In this document: positions 18,852 to 30,014 of the stretch, piece after piece | Numbering within the stretch: the stretch's first letter is position 1 | How the letters are laid out: each line of letters opens with the position of its first letter | Assembly (NCBI RefSeq): GCF_007858275.1 | Contig: NZ_VFEV01000004.1 | Coordinates: 124,001 to 188,000 of the forward strand | DNA from: Pseudomonas proteolytica | GTDB taxonomy: Bacteria; Pseudomonadota; Gammaproteobacteria; Pseudomonadales; Pseudomonadaceae | Length of the DNA: 64,000 nt | Direction of reading: 5' to 3' | The notes under the pieces: model-generated | The model's input: the letters and a program-made list of their open reading frames with translations, nothing else | The model's database searches: none | What the model was told of the DNA's origin: nothing | Program-made: the position numbers and the translations under genes

Positions 18852-20755
18852 CAGCCCAATACCTCGGCCAGGTTGCCTTTGGACTCCAGCCAGGCCTTAC
18901 GGTCGCCGGCGCGCTTCTTGGCCAGCAACATGTCCATCATTTCCGAGGTCGCGGCGTAGTCTTCCAGGGTCAACTGCACCAGGCGCCGGGTGTTCGGGTC
19001 CATGGTGGTTTCCCGCAGTTGCGGTGGGTTCATTTCACCCAGGCCCTTGAATCGAGTGACTTGCGGCTTGCCACGCTTCTTCTCGGCCACCAGGCGATCG
19101 AGGATGCCGTCGCGCTCGGCTTCGTCCAGGGCGTAGTAGATTTCTTTGCCCAGGTCGATACGGTACAGCGGCGGCATCGCCACGTAGACGTGCCCGGCAT
19201 CCACCAGCGGGCGGAAATGCTGGACGAACAGGGCGCAGAGCAAGGTAGCAATGTGCAAGCCGTCGGAGTCGGCGTCGGCGAGGATGCAGATCTTGCCGTA
19301 GCGCAACTGGCTCATGTCCTCGGCGCCGGGATCCACGCCAATGGCCACGGCGATGTTGTGCACTTCCTGGCTGGCGAGCACTTCGCTGCCGTCGACTTCC
19401 CAGGTATTGAGGATCTTGCCGCGCAGCGGCAGGATCGCCTGGAACTCCTTGTCCCGTGCCTGCTTGGCCGAACCGCCGGCGGAATCACCTTCCACCAGGA
19501 ACAGCTCGGAGCGCATCGGGTCCTGCCCGGCGCAGTCCGCCAGCTTGCCGGGCAATGCCGGGCCCTGGGTGATGCGCTTGCGCTCGACCTTTTTGCTGGC
19601 CTTGAGGCGACGCCCGGCGTTGTTGATCGCCAGCTCGGCCAGGGCCAGGCCCAGTTCCGGATGCTCGTTGAGCCACAGGCTGAAAGCATCCTTGACCACA
19701 CCCGAGACAAACGCCGCCGCCTCACGGGACGACAGGCGCTCCTTGGTCTGGCCGGAGAATTGTGGCTCCTGCATTTTCATCGACAGAACGAAGGCGATGC
19801 GCTCCCAGACGTCTTCCGGCGCCAGCTTCACGCCGCGCGGCAACAGGCTGCGGTACTCGCAGAATTCGCGCATGGCATCCAGCAGGCCCTGGCGCAGACC
19901 GTTGACGTGAGTACCGCCTTGGGCTGTGGGGATCAGGTTGACGTAGCTTTCCTGGACACTGTCGCCACCCTCGGGCAACCACAGCAAGGCCCAGTCCACG
20001 GCCTCCTTGTTACCGGCCAGGCTGCCGCAGAAGGGCTCGTTGGGCAGGCGCTCGAAGTCGCTGACCGAGTCTTCCAGATAGGAGCGCAGGCCGTCTTCGT
20101 AGTGCCACTCGACCTTTTCGCCGGTGCCTTTGTCTTCAAAGCTGACCAGCAAGCCCGGGCACAACACGGCCTTGGCCTTGAGTACGTGCTTGAGGCGGCT
20201 GATGGAGAATTTCGGGGAATCGAAGTATTTCGGATCCGGCGCGAAGTACACGCTGGTCCCGGTATTGCGCTTGCCGACAGTGCCGACGACTTCCAGCTCG
20301 GTAGCCTTGTAGCCATCGGCGAAGGTCATCTGGTATTCGTTGCCGTCGCGCTTGACCTTGACCCGCACTTGCGTGGACAGGGCGTTGACCACGGAAATAC
20401 CCACACCGTGCAAGCCGCCGGAGAATTGGTAGTTCTTGTTGGAAAACTTGCCGCCGGCGTGGAGCTTGGTGAGGATCAGCTCGACACCCGACACGCCCTC
20501 TTCGGGGTGGATATCCACCGGCATGCCGCGCCCGTCGTCGGACACTTCCAGGGAATGGTCGGCGTGCAGAATGACCTGGACCGACTTGGCGTGCCCGGCC
20601 AAGGCTTCGTCGACGCTGTTGTCGATGACTTCCTGGGCAAGGTGGTTCGGCCGACTGGTGTCGGTGTACATGCCGGGGCGTTTGCGCACCGGGTCGAGGC
20701 CCGAGAGGACTTCGATGGCGTCGGCGTTATAAGAGCTAGCGCTGGGAGTGGCCAT
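18851..20755 (-). CDS. parE: DNA topoisomerase IV subunit B ParE
   Basis: ATPase subunit of topoisomerase IV. The 634-residue protein has the GHKL ATPase (EVIDNSVDEALAGH, SDDGRGMPVDIHPEEGVSGVEL, GGLHGVGISVVNAL), a transducer domain, and the TOPRIM/C-terminal region (ELFLVEGDSAGGSAKQARD, ILADADSDGLHIATLL). The stop overlaps the next gene's ATG by one base. It is 44 bases downstream of yqiA, with which it is probably cotranscribed. Confidence 0.96.
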   Translation of the reverse strand: MATPSASSYNADAIEVLSGLDPVRKRPGMYTDTSRPNHLAQEVIDNSVDEALAGHAKSVQVILHADHSLEVSDDGRGMPVDIHPEEGVSGVELILTKLHAGGKFSNKNYQFSGGLHGVGISVVNALSTQVRVKVKRDGNEYQMTFADGYKATELEVVGTVGKRNTGTSVYFAPDPKYFDSPKFSISRLKHVLKAKAVLCPGLLVSFEDKGTGEKVEWHYEDGLRSYLEDSVSDFERLPNEPFCGSLAGNKEAVDWALLWLPEGGDSVQESYVNLIPTAQGGTHVNGLRQGLLDAMREFCEYRSLLPRGVKLAPEDVWERIAFVLSMKMQEPQFSGQTKERLSSREAAAFVSGVVKDAFSLWLNEHPELGLALAELAINNAGRRLKASKKVERKRITQGPALPGKLADCAGQDPMRSELFLVEGDSAGGSAKQARDKEFQAILPLRGKILNTWEVDGSEVLASQEVHNIAVAIGVDPGAEDMSQLRYGKICILADADSDGLHIATLLCALFVQHFRPLVDAGHVYVAMPPLYRIDLGKEIYYALDEAERDGILDRLVAEKKRGKPQVTRFKGLGEMNPPQLRETTMDPNTRRLVQLTLEDYAATSEMMDMLLAKKRAGDRKAWLESKGNLAEVLG

Positions 20756-20799
20756 GGGGTCTCGTCGTGAGTCGTTCGATTAAAAAGTAACCTGCGGTT

Positions 20800-21408
20800 T
20801 CACAATGCGGTGAAATCGAAGGATTGGTACTGATCTGCGCCAATGCCGGCAAAACTCAACAGGGCCGGTAACTGTCGGCCAAAGCCCTGGTAACCGTGGT
20901 CGCCGCCAGCCTGGATACGCAAGGCACAGGCCCGGTAATACTGCTCGGCGAGGCGATAATCCAGTGTTTCGTCCCCGGTCTGCAACCACACCTGATAGCG
21001 CTGGGCATCCTGGGGCGCTGCAACCTCAAGCTCAGCCAGGGCCGCGACGTGATCGTGGGTCAATTCCCAGGTCTCATCGGTGTAAAGGTTCTTCTGGGTG
21101 CCCAGGTAACCGTCGAACATGCGATGGGGGCTGACCGCCGGGTTGACCAGCAGGGCCTTGAGGCCATGGCGTTCGGCAAGATGGGTTGCATAGTAGCCGC
21201 CGAGTGAGCTGCCGACCAGCAGCGGCCGCCCCAGCTCGCCGATCGCCTGCTCCAACTGGGCAATCGCCTGGCGTGGATGGTGATGCAGGGCCGGCACCCG
21301 CAGTTGGTCGGCCAGCCCGAGACTGTCCATCACGCCCATCAGGTAGCTGGCCTTGGTCGAGGCCGGCGCGCTGTTGAAACCGTGGATATACAAGATCGAA
21401 GCGGACAT
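20800..21408 (-). CDS. yqiA: YqiA/YcfP-type alpha/beta-hydrolase (esterase)
   Basis: Small alpha/beta-hydrolase of 202 residues. The start MSASILYIHGFNSAPASTKA contains the oxyanion HGF motif, GSSLGGYYA the nucleophile serine, and GDHGYQGF the probable catalytic histidine. E. coli YqiA hydrolyses short acyl-CoA and p-nitrophenyl esters; the physiological substrate is unknown. ATG 21408 has GGAGAG six bases upstream. As in E. coli it lies just upstream of parE and downstream of cpdA, but here a nested repeat separates it from cpdA. Confidence 0.88.
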   Translation of the reverse strand: MSASILYIHGFNSAPASTKASYLMGVMDSLGLADQLRVPALHHHPRQAIAQLEQAIGELGRPLLVGSSLGGYYATHLAERHGLKALLVNPAVSPHRMFDGYLGTQKNLYTDETWELTHDHVAALAELEVAAPQDAQRYQVWLQTGDETLDYRLAEQYYRACALRIQAGGDHGYQGFGRQLPALLSFAGIGADQYQSFDFTAL

Positions 21409-21503
21409 GCCGGGCTCTCCGTGCGTTATCGGCCAAAGGGGCGCAGTTTACAGGGAATGACGCGGTGTGAGCAGGGTTACTGCCGAACGCGGCCTGCCAG
21501 GGG

Positions 21504-21866
21504 TGTGGGAGCGGGCTTGCCTGCGATAGAGGTATATCCGTCATGGATGGGTTGGCTGACACTCCCCTATCGCGGCATCGGTATCTACACAACTTTCAGA
21601 AACTGACGATCTTCCCTGTGGCGAGCGGGCTTGTCGGAACGCCGCATCGCCCGCGCTGGGCTGCGAAGCAGCCCCAAAAAGCCCCCCGCGTTTCTTCAGA
21701 TAAACCGCGATGGCCTGCTTTAGGGCTGCTTCGCAGCCCAGCGCGGGCGATGCGGCGTTCCGACAAGCCCGCTCGCCACAACAGCCCTATCTGCCTGGGG
21801 TTATGCGATGCAGCAAAGTTGTGTAGAAACCTATGCCTATCGCGGGCAAGCCCGCTCCTACATTTT
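21504..21866. repeat. Nested palindromes: REP family B element inside a REP family A pair
   Basis: Outer arms: TGTGGGAGCGGGCTTGCCTG at 21504 onward and CGGGCAAGCCCGCTCCTACA ending about 21862. Inside them CTACACAACTTT (21585-21596) pairs with AAAGTTGTGTAG (21815-21826). Inside those, perfect 58-bp arms at 21617-21674 and 21723-21780 (starting TGTGGCGAGCGGGCTTG) of the family seen at 3641-3770. The 475-bp gap between yqiA and cpdA holds no gene that I can support. Confidence 0.9.
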
Positions 21867-21883
21867 GATGTGTGTTTGCAGGT

Positions 21884-22699
21884 TTAGTAGCCGTTGCTGC
21901 CGTAATCCACGGTAAAGCTGAAACCTTCGACCCGTTCTACCCCAGTTTCCAGCCGCCCGTCCGGGTGCAGACGCAGCCAACGATAGCCAGGCGCCTGTTC
22001 GCTGACCTTGAAATCCTCACTGCCGGGGGCGAACTGGATGCAGGTGGACGGCGACGCCAGCAAGCGCACGCCATTACGCTGGCGGTCGATCTCCTGGTGC
22101 ACATGCCCCCACAACACCGCCCGCACCTGGGGAAAACGGTCGAGCACGGCAAACAGCGCCTCGGGGTTGCGCAAACCGATGGGCTCCATCCAGGCACAGC
22201 CGATGGGCACGGGGTGATGATGGAAGCACACCAGATGATGGCGACCCGGTGCTTCACTCAAGGCTTGCGCCAGCAATTGCAGTTGCGGCTCGGCCAGATA
22301 GCCCGGCACCGAGCCCGGCACGGCGGAGTCCAGCAAGGTAATGCGCCAGTTGCCCACATCCACCACCGACTCCAGCAACGCGCTGCCCATGGTCGCCTGG
22401 GCCATGACCTGCGGCTCATCGTGATTGCCCGGAATCCAGCGCGCCGGGGCGCCAATCTGCTGGCTCAGGTCGCGAAACAGCTGGTAGGACTCAAGCGTAC
22501 CGTCCTGGGACAAGTCGCCGGTGGCCAGCAGCAAATCAATCTGCGGTTGCCGGGCCCGCACCAGCTCGATCACCCGTTGCAGGCTGTCGCGGGTATTCAT
22601 GCCCAGCAGCGTGCCGTCGGCCTCGGCAAACAGGTGGCTGTCAGACAGTTGCACCAGCAACGCCGGCGCATCGGGGTTCACGGTGGATACGCTCGGCAA
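21884..22699 (-). CDS. cpdA: 3',5'-cyclic-AMP phosphodiesterase CpdA
   Basis: Metallophosphoesterase that hydrolyses cAMP and so tunes Crp/Vfr signalling; cytosolic. All class III phosphodiesterase motifs are present: QLSDSHLF, LLLATGDLSQDG, PGNHDEPQVM, VCFHHHPVPIG and WGHVHQEID. Length 271 residues from TTG 22699, chosen because GGGAG lies six bases upstream (a longer frame begins with another TTG at 22717). It is 97 bases downstream of the DUF1249 gene. A catabolite role is inference from the family. Confidence 0.9.
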   Translation of the reverse strand: MPSVSTVNPDAPALLVQLSDSHLFAEADGTLLGMNTRDSLQRVIELVRARQPQIDLLLATGDLSQDGTLESYQLFRDLSQQIGAPARWIPGNHDEPQVMAQATMGSALLESVVDVGNWRITLLDSAVPGSVPGYLAEPQLQLLAQALSEAPGRHHLVCFHHHPVPIGCAWMEPIGLRNPEALFAVLDRFPQVRAVLWGHVHQEIDRQRNGVRLLASPSTCIQFAPGSEDFKVSEQAPGYRWLRLHPDGRLETGVERVEGFSFTVDYGSNGY

Positions 22700-22796
22700 G
22701 GCGTTCTCCCAGGGCAATCACATAAATGGACAATGGGTGCAATTATGCTGGGGCAGGACACAAAGAGGAAAGCCGTCAAACGCACGCCGTCGAACG

Positions 22797-23246
22797 CTAT
22801 CGGACGACTTCAAACTCATGGCCCAGGGCCAGACAATGACTCAACCATTCACCGAGGAACACATTGAGCTGTGCTTTCTCATCGGGCTGGTGCATGAACA
22901 CATTGGGGTAAGGATAGATGCTGCGAAAGCGCCGTGCATGTTCGGCGCTGACCACTTCGGCCATTCGCGCATCGTGATACACCTGCACTTCCAGCTGCGG
23001 CACCGGCAGCCACGGCAGGCTGTGCTCCTGGCGCACGCGCAGGGTGCTGGTGTACGGGCAAGTGAGGATGACTTCCAGGGTCAGCACGCCGAGCATCTGG
23101 TCACCGTGGGTCACGGCGATCCGTCGTGCTTCGGGCGTATGGCGCATGTCCGGCAACAGGCGCATCAGCCGCGCATAGTTGGCCTCGCAAGCGGCTTGCA
23201 AGCCGATCAGGTCGACCCGGTAGCGTTCCCGTGCCTTTACTGCCAT
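22797..23246 (-). CDS. DUF1249 protein (YqiB family)
   Basis: Conserved 149-residue cytosolic protein of unknown function. It matches DUF1249 by RYRVDLIGLQAACEANYARL at the start, TLRVRQEHSLPWLPVPQLEVQ in the centre and YPYPNVFMHQPDEKAQLN near the C-terminus. Its ATG lies inside the end of nudF (10-base overlap), indicating coupling. The order nudF-DUF1249-cpdA-yqiA-parE is shared with E. coli and other gammaproteobacteria, so a role linked to nucleotide turnover is often supposed but unproven. Confidence 0.85.
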   Translation of the reverse strand: MAVKARERYRVDLIGLQAACEANYARLMRLLPDMRHTPEARRIAVTHGDQMLGVLTLEVILTCPYTSTLRVRQEHSLPWLPVPQLEVQVYHDARMAEVVSAEHARRFRSIYPYPNVFMHQPDEKAQLNVFLGEWLSHCLALGHEFEVVR

Positions 23247-23854
23247 AACCCCCTCACTTCCGCGCGATTAAGCGCAAGCCATTGCAGGGCGATAATGCTG
23301 GCTGCGTTGGAAATTTTACCGTCGCGTACCGCTTGCAGGGCATCTTCAAAGGCCCACACGGTAACGCGGATATCTTCTGCTTCTTCGGCCAGGCCATGGA
23401 TACCGCCAGCACCGCTACTGTCGCAACGTCCCAAAAACAGGTGGACGAATTCGGTGCTGCCCCCCGGCGACGGGAAATACTTGGTGATCGGCCATAGCGC
23501 AGAGAAGGTCAGCCCAGCTTCCTCCTCGGCTTCGCGGTGCGCAACCTCCTCCGGTTGCTCGTCTTTTTCGATCAGACCGGCAACCATCTCCACCAACCAT
23601 GGATTGTCGGTGCGGCCCATGGCGCCAACCCGGAACTGCTCGATCAACACCACTTCATCGCGTTGCGCATCGTAGGGCAGGACACAGACGGCATCGTGGC
23701 GGACAAAAATCTCGCGGTTGATCACCGGGCTCATGCCGCCGTCGAACAGCTCGTGGCGCAGCTGTACACGATCAAGCTTGTAGAAGCCCTGGTAGGCATT
23801 GTCGCGCTGAACCACTTCAAATCTGTTCGGCGTCGATTTCGCACTGTCGGTCAT
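23237..23854 (-). CDS. nudF: ADP-ribose diphosphatase NudF
   Basis: Nudix hydrolase that splits ADP-ribose to AMP and ribose 5-phosphate (also called AspP/TrgB). The 205-residue protein has a perfect Nudix box, G-LIEKD-E-QPEEVAH-REAEEEAGL, at about residues 90-112, and the family stretch YDAQRDEVVLIEQFRVGA ahead of it. ATG 23854 has GAGGG five bases upstream. It is first in the run towards cpdA and parE; thiC-type regulation is not involved here. A DUF3298 lipoprotein gene is divergent. Confidence 0.93.
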   Translation of the reverse strand: MTDSAKSTPNRFEVVQRDNAYQGFYKLDRVQLRHELFDGGMSPVINREIFVRHDAVCVLPYDAQRDEVVLIEQFRVGAMGRTDNPWLVEMVAGLIEKDEQPEEVAHREAEEEAGLTFSALWPITKYFPSPGGSTEFVHLFLGRCDSSGAGGIHGLAEEAEDIRVTVWAFEDALQAVRDGKISNAASIIALQWLALNRAEVRGLWQ

Positions 23855-24056
23855 ATCAACCCTCGTTTATTGCGGTGTGTGTCTCGGCATCGCGCCATCC
23901 TACAGCGCCCGCGCCCGTCGGTGCAGCCCCTTTCCTGTTGCCGGGACAGGCGGCGGCGGTCAAACTCACTGTAATCAGCTTAGTGGCGAACTGACTGGGA
24001 TGCCGACAGTCGAAGCCCCATATCTTTCGCTCTTCTCCGCTTTATGAAGGACGCCC

Positions 24057-24803
24057 ATGTCGCTGTTAAAAGTCGCCTCCGTGGCCTGTATTGCCTTGAC
24101 GCTCGGCGCTTGCCAGAGCCTGTTCCAACCCAGCTACCGCGCGCCGCTGGAAGCCACCCGCGATGCATCCGAAGTGGTGCAACCGGGCTGCACCACTGCC
24201 GATTGCCCACTGGTGAACATCGATACGGTGCATTTCGCCAACGAGCCCAAGCTCGACGCCTTGATCGAGCAACGCCTGCTGGAAATGACCCGCACCACCC
24301 CCGGCGCGCCACTGCCGGCGTCGCTGAACGCCTATCGGGAAAAATTCCTGCGCGAGTCCGGCCCACGCAACAGCATGTACTTGCAGGCCAAGGTACGGGA
24401 GCAGCATGACGGCTTGGTGATCATCGAACTGTCCAGCTACCTGGACACCGGCGGCGCCCATGGCGAACCTGGCCGCGGCTTCATCAACTACTCACGCCAA
24501 CAGCAAAAAAACCTGACCCTGGCGGACATGCTGCGCCCCGGCAAGGAAGACGCGTTCTGGAAAGCCGCCCAGGTAGCCCACAACAGTTGGCTGATCAGCA
24601 CCCGCCTGAGCCTGGAGCCGGAGTACGTGAAAAGCTGGCCCTTCCAGAAAACCCCGAACGTGGCGCTGACCTACGGCGCGGTGGTACTCAAGTACCCTAC
24701 GACCACCATTGCGCCCTACGCCATGGGCCACGTCGAGTTGCAGATTCCTTACACGCGCCTCGACGGCATCATCAAGCCGGAGCTGGTGCCCGTACGCCCC
24801 TGA
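24057..24803 (+). CDS. DUF3298/RsiV-family lipoprotein
   Basis: Lipoprotein of 248 residues: lipobox LTLGAC ends at about residue 19, so the mature protein begins CQSLFQPSYRAP. The rest matches DUF3298 (RsiV-like) through VIIELSSYLDTGGAHGEPGRGF, NLTLADMLRPGKED and the C-terminal YAMGHVELQIPYTRLDGIIKP. Bacillus RsiV is a lysozyme-binding anti-sigma factor, but only this fold is shared; no anti-sigma segment is visible here. ATG 24057 has AAGGA five bases upstream. The 3' end overlaps the convergent cytX by 32 bases. Confidence 0.8.
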   Translation: MSLLKVASVACIALTLGACQSLFQPSYRAPLEATRDASEVVQPGCTTADCPLVNIDTVHFANEPKLDALIEQRLLEMTRTTPGAPLPASLNAYREKFLRESGPRNSMYLQAKVREQHDGLVIIELSSYLDTGGAHGEPGRGFINYSRQQQKNLTLADMLRPGKEDAFWKAAQVAHNSWLISTRLSLEPEYVKSWPFQKTPNVALTYGAVVLKYPTTTIAPYAMGHVELQIPYTRLDGIIKPELVPVRP

Positions 24804-26061
24804 AGGCGCGCCCGAGGATAAATTGCAGCAGCCCTGCCAGCGCCAGTGCCGGTAGGGTCGCGCCAATATCCGGGTACAGATTGGCCAGCAGATGATAGGT
24901 GCTGATACCGCCCAGCCAGGCCAGCAGCGCCGGCCAGCGCAGGCTTGCAGGCCGCGCCTGGCCACGTCGGCGCAGGATGAAGTGGTCTACCAGCACCACG
25001 CCAAACAGCGGCGCGAATACCGAGCCGATCAACAGCAGGAAATTCTGATACTGGGCCAAGGGCGCGAAGCAGGCGATCAGCGTGCAAACAAGCCCGATCA
25101 CCAGTGCCAGGTGTTCGACTTTCACCCGTAGCAGCATGCCGCTGGAGACCGCCGCGGAGTGGATATCGGCGAAGGCGTTTTCTGATTCATCCAGCAGAAT
25201 CAGCAACAGCGGAATCCCCAGGCCAGCCCCGGCCAATGCCAGCAGCAGCGCGTTGACTTCACCACTGGGCGCAAACGCCAGGGTGTAGGCCACGCCCAGG
25301 CTCATCAGCCAGAAGTTACCGATAAAAAAGCCCAGGGCCGTGCCGCCGAACACCCGCGTGGCGCGCTTGCCGAAGCGTGAGTAGTCGGCAATCAGCGGCA
25401 GCCAGGACAACGGCATGGCAATGGCGATATCAAACCCGACGGCAAACGGCAGCGAACCATCGCCCGCCTGGGCCCACAACGCGGCCAGGTCGGCCTTGGC
25501 GAACAGGTTCCAGGTCAGCCACAGGCAGGCCGCCAGCAGCAGCCAGATCCCCCACTTGCGCAGGATCTTTCGCACGAAGGTCAGCGGGCCACTGACCGCC
25601 AGCAAGGTGGCGAGGCCGCCGAAGAACAGCGTCCAGAGCAACGGGCTGGCCCACAGACTGCCTTCGTTGAAGGCACGGGTGCCCAGCAGGCTGGCGGCAT
25701 CGCGCATGACGATGATTTCGAACGAGCCCCAGCCAATCAGTTGCAGCAGGTTCAACAGCGCCGGCAGGCTAGCGCCTTTGGCGCCCAGGCTGAGCTTGAG
25801 GGCGGCCATGGACGATAGGCCGGTGTCACTGCCGATCACCCCGACGGCGGCCAACAGCAGCACGCCTACCAGGGTGCCGAGAGAAATCGCCAGCAACGAG
25901 CCCGACAGACCCAAGCCAGGCGCCAGCAACGCGCCGGTCTGCAGGACCATCAGACCGATGCCGAGGGAGAACCACAGGGAAAACAGATCGCGGGCGCCAA
26001 AAACACGCTTGTCTATGGGGACGGCAATGTCGGGAGAGTAGGTACTCGGTTGAATGCTCAA
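24772..26061 (-). CDS. cytX: Hydroxymethylpyrimidine transporter CytX
   Basis: Nucleobase:cation symporter-1 family permease, predicted to import hydroxymethylpyrimidine for thiamine salvage. About 429 residues with 12 membrane helices; FGARDLFSLWFSLGIGLMVL at the N-terminus, AIAMPLSWLPLIADYSRFG in the middle and LFGVVLVDHFILRRRGQ near the end fit the CytX/CodB group. The start is TTG 26061 (family start SIQPSTYSPDIAVP); the open frame continues upstream into a REP repeat without family similarity. It lies 150 bases downstream of thiC on the same strand, so it may share the thiC TPP riboswitch transcript. Confidence 0.85.
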   Translation of the reverse strand: MSIQPSTYSPDIAVPIDKRVFGARDLFSLWFSLGIGLMVLQTGALLAPGLGLSGSLLAISLGTLVGVLLLAAVGVIGSDTGLSSMAALKLSLGAKGASLPALLNLLQLIGWGSFEIIVMRDAASLLGTRAFNEGSLWASPLLWTLFFGGLATLLAVSGPLTFVRKILRKWGIWLLLAACLWLTWNLFAKADLAALWAQAGDGSLPFAVGFDIAIAMPLSWLPLIADYSRFGKRATRVFGGTALGFFIGNFWLMSLGVAYTLAFAPSGEVNALLLALAGAGLGIPLLLILLDESENAFADIHSAAVSSGMLLRVKVEHLALVIGLVCTLIACFAPLAQYQNFLLLIGSVFAPLFGVVLVDHFILRRRGQARPASLRWPALLAWLGGISTYHLLANLYPDIGATLPALALAGLLQFILGRAFRGVRAPAPA

Positions 26062-26104
26062 GGGTGGAATCTCTGAGGAGTATCTGTTGTTTGAGAGATT
26101 GCTT

Positions 26105-26184
26105 TCGCGAGCAAGCCCGCTCCCACACTCGATCGAGTTCCACCTCTGGAATGCGGTCGAGTGTGGGAGCGGGCTTGCTCGCGA
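26105..26184. repeat. REP pair (family A) between thiC and cytX
   Basis: Perfect 28-bp arms at 26105-26132 and 26157-26184 (TCGCGAGCAAGCCCGCTCCC... inverted) around a 24-bp spacer. It lies within the presumed thiC-cytX transcript and could lower cytX expression or protect the thiC mRNA end. Confidence 0.88.
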
Positions 26185-26215
26185 TGAGGCCCTTACAGGC
26201 GCCCGCGATCTCGGA

Positions 26216-28354
<2,139 letters not shown>

Positions 28355-28367
28355 AGAACGCGGCCAG

Positions 28368-28396
28368 TCTAGACCATGGAGCAGGCAAATTGCCAA
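28368..28396 (-). promoter_or_regulatory. Possible sigma-70 promoter of thiC
   Basis: Minus strand: TTGGCA (28396-28391), 17 bases, TCTAGA (28373-28368; TAGACT two bases on is an equally good -10). It would start transcription just ahead of the TPP riboswitch. The rest of the 452-bp thiC/tolC intergenic region (28106-28557) shows no further gene. Confidence 0.4.
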
Positions 28397-28557
28397 TAGC
28401 GGTGCATTCAGCGTGATGAATGGCGCAATTACAGGATTGTTGTGCCGCAGTGCGGCCACTACACTCGGCTACTGTCTCAACGCCTTGACGCTATGGATTG
28501 CTCGTCGTAGCCTTGGGCGCTAAATTATCGTCGTAATATTTATCTAGGGATCGCCTC

Positions 28558-29997
28558 ATGCTGCGCAAACTTTCACTGGCTCTTGCCGTGTCTTGTGCGA
28601 CCAATGGAATGGTCTGGGCAGCAGAAGCGCCCTTGTCGACCAAAACCGATCTGGTCAGCGTCTACCAGGAAGCGGTGGACAACAACGCCGACCTGGCCGC
28701 CGCCCGTGCCCAATACGGCGCGCAAAAAGAAGTGGTGCCCCAGGCCCGTGCCGGCCTGCTGCCCAACCTCTCGGCCGGCGCCGACGTGAACAACGTGCGC
28801 ACCCAGATCGACACACCCTCGGCCACTGCCAATCGCGACGCCCACACCTGGCGCGCGACCCTGAGCCAGCCGCTGTTCCGTGCCGATCGCTGGTTCCAGC
28901 TGCAGGCTGCCGAAGCCGTGAATGAACAAGCCGCCCTGCAACTCTCGGCCACCGAGCAGGAACTGATCCTGCAAAGCGCCGAAAACTACTTCGCCGTGCT
29001 GCGCGCCCAGGACAACCTGGCCTCGACCAAGGCCGAAGAGGCGGCCTTCAAGCGCCAACTGGACCAGTCCAACGAGCGTTTCGACGTGGGCCTGTCGGAC
29101 AAGACCGACGTGCTGCAATCCCAGGCCAGCTACGACACCGCACGCGCCAACCGGATCCTCGCCCAGCGCCAGGTGGATGACGCGTTTGAAGCGCTGATCA
29201 CCTTGACCAACCGCCAATACAACGCGATCCAGGGCATTGTCCACACGCTGCCGGTGTTGCCGCCGGCCCCGAACGACGCCAAAGCCTGGGTCGACACCGC
29301 CGGGCGACAGAACCTGAACCTGCTGGCCAGCAACTATGCGGTGACGGCTGCCGAAGAGACCCTCAAGCAACGCAAGGCCGGCCACGCGCCGACCCTGGAC
29401 GCGGTGGCGCAATACGAGAAAGGCGACAACGACGCCCTCGGTTTCAGCAACCCCAACGCCTTCGGCCAGCCCTATCGTGGTGATGTCGAGCAACGTACCA
29501 TCGGCCTGCGCCTGAATATCCCGCTGTACAGCGGCGGCCTCACCAGCTCACAGGTGCGCGAATCCTATTCGCGCCTGGGCCAGACCGAGCAGCAACGCGA
29601 AGGCCTGCGCCGCCAGGTGGTGGAAAACACCCGCAACCTGCACCGCGCGGTGAATACCGATGTGGAGCAAGTACAGGCCCGCCGCCAGTCGATCATCTCC
29701 AACCAGAGCGCAGTGGAAGCCACGGAAATCGGTTACCAGGTGGGCACGCGCAATATCGTCGATGTGCTGGACTCGCAGCGCCAGCTCTACTCCTCGGTGC
29801 GCAACTACAACAACAGCCGCTATGACTACATCCTCGACAACCTGCGCCTGAAGCAGGCGGCGGGGACGTTGAACCCGGGGGATCTGCAGGATCTGGCGCG
29901 GTACCTGAAGGCTGACTACAACCCGGACAAGGACTTCCTGCCGCCGGACCTGGCCAAGGCTGCGGCCGAGCAACTGAAGGCCCGCCCCAGCAACTAA
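28558..29997 (+). CDS. tolC: TolC-family outer-membrane channel protein
   Basis: Trimeric outer-membrane exit duct for type I secretion or efflux. The 479-residue protein has a signal peptide (cleavage after VWA at about residue 21) and the two OEP repeats of TolC: TDLVSVYQEAVDNNADLAAA early and NRDAHTWRATLSQPLFRADR; the second half has RLNIPLYSGGLTSSQVRES and GTRNIVDVLDSQRQLY. No membrane-fusion or ABC partner is adjacent. The place next to thiC matches opmH of P. aeruginosa as I recall it. A REP pair fills the gap to the convergent waaA. Confidence 0.9.
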   Translation: MLRKLSLALAVSCATNGMVWAAEAPLSTKTDLVSVYQEAVDNNADLAAARAQYGAQKEVVPQARAGLLPNLSAGADVNNVRTQIDTPSATANRDAHTWRATLSQPLFRADRWFQLQAAEAVNEQAALQLSATEQELILQSAENYFAVLRAQDNLASTKAEEAAFKRQLDQSNERFDVGLSDKTDVLQSQASYDTARANRILAQRQVDDAFEALITLTNRQYNAIQGIVHTLPVLPPAPNDAKAWVDTAGRQNLNLLASNYAVTAAEETLKQRKAGHAPTLDAVAQYEKGDNDALGFSNPNAFGQPYRGDVEQRTIGLRLNIPLYSGGLTSSQVRESYSRLGQTEQQREGLRRQVVENTRNLHRAVNTDVEQVQARRQSIISNQSAVEATEIGYQVGTRNIVDVLDSQRQLYSSVRNYNNSRYDYILDNLRLKQAAGTLNPGDLQDLARYLKADYNPDKDFLPPDLAKAAAEQLKARPSN

Positions 29998-30014
29998 ACC
30001 CACCGCATAACAAA

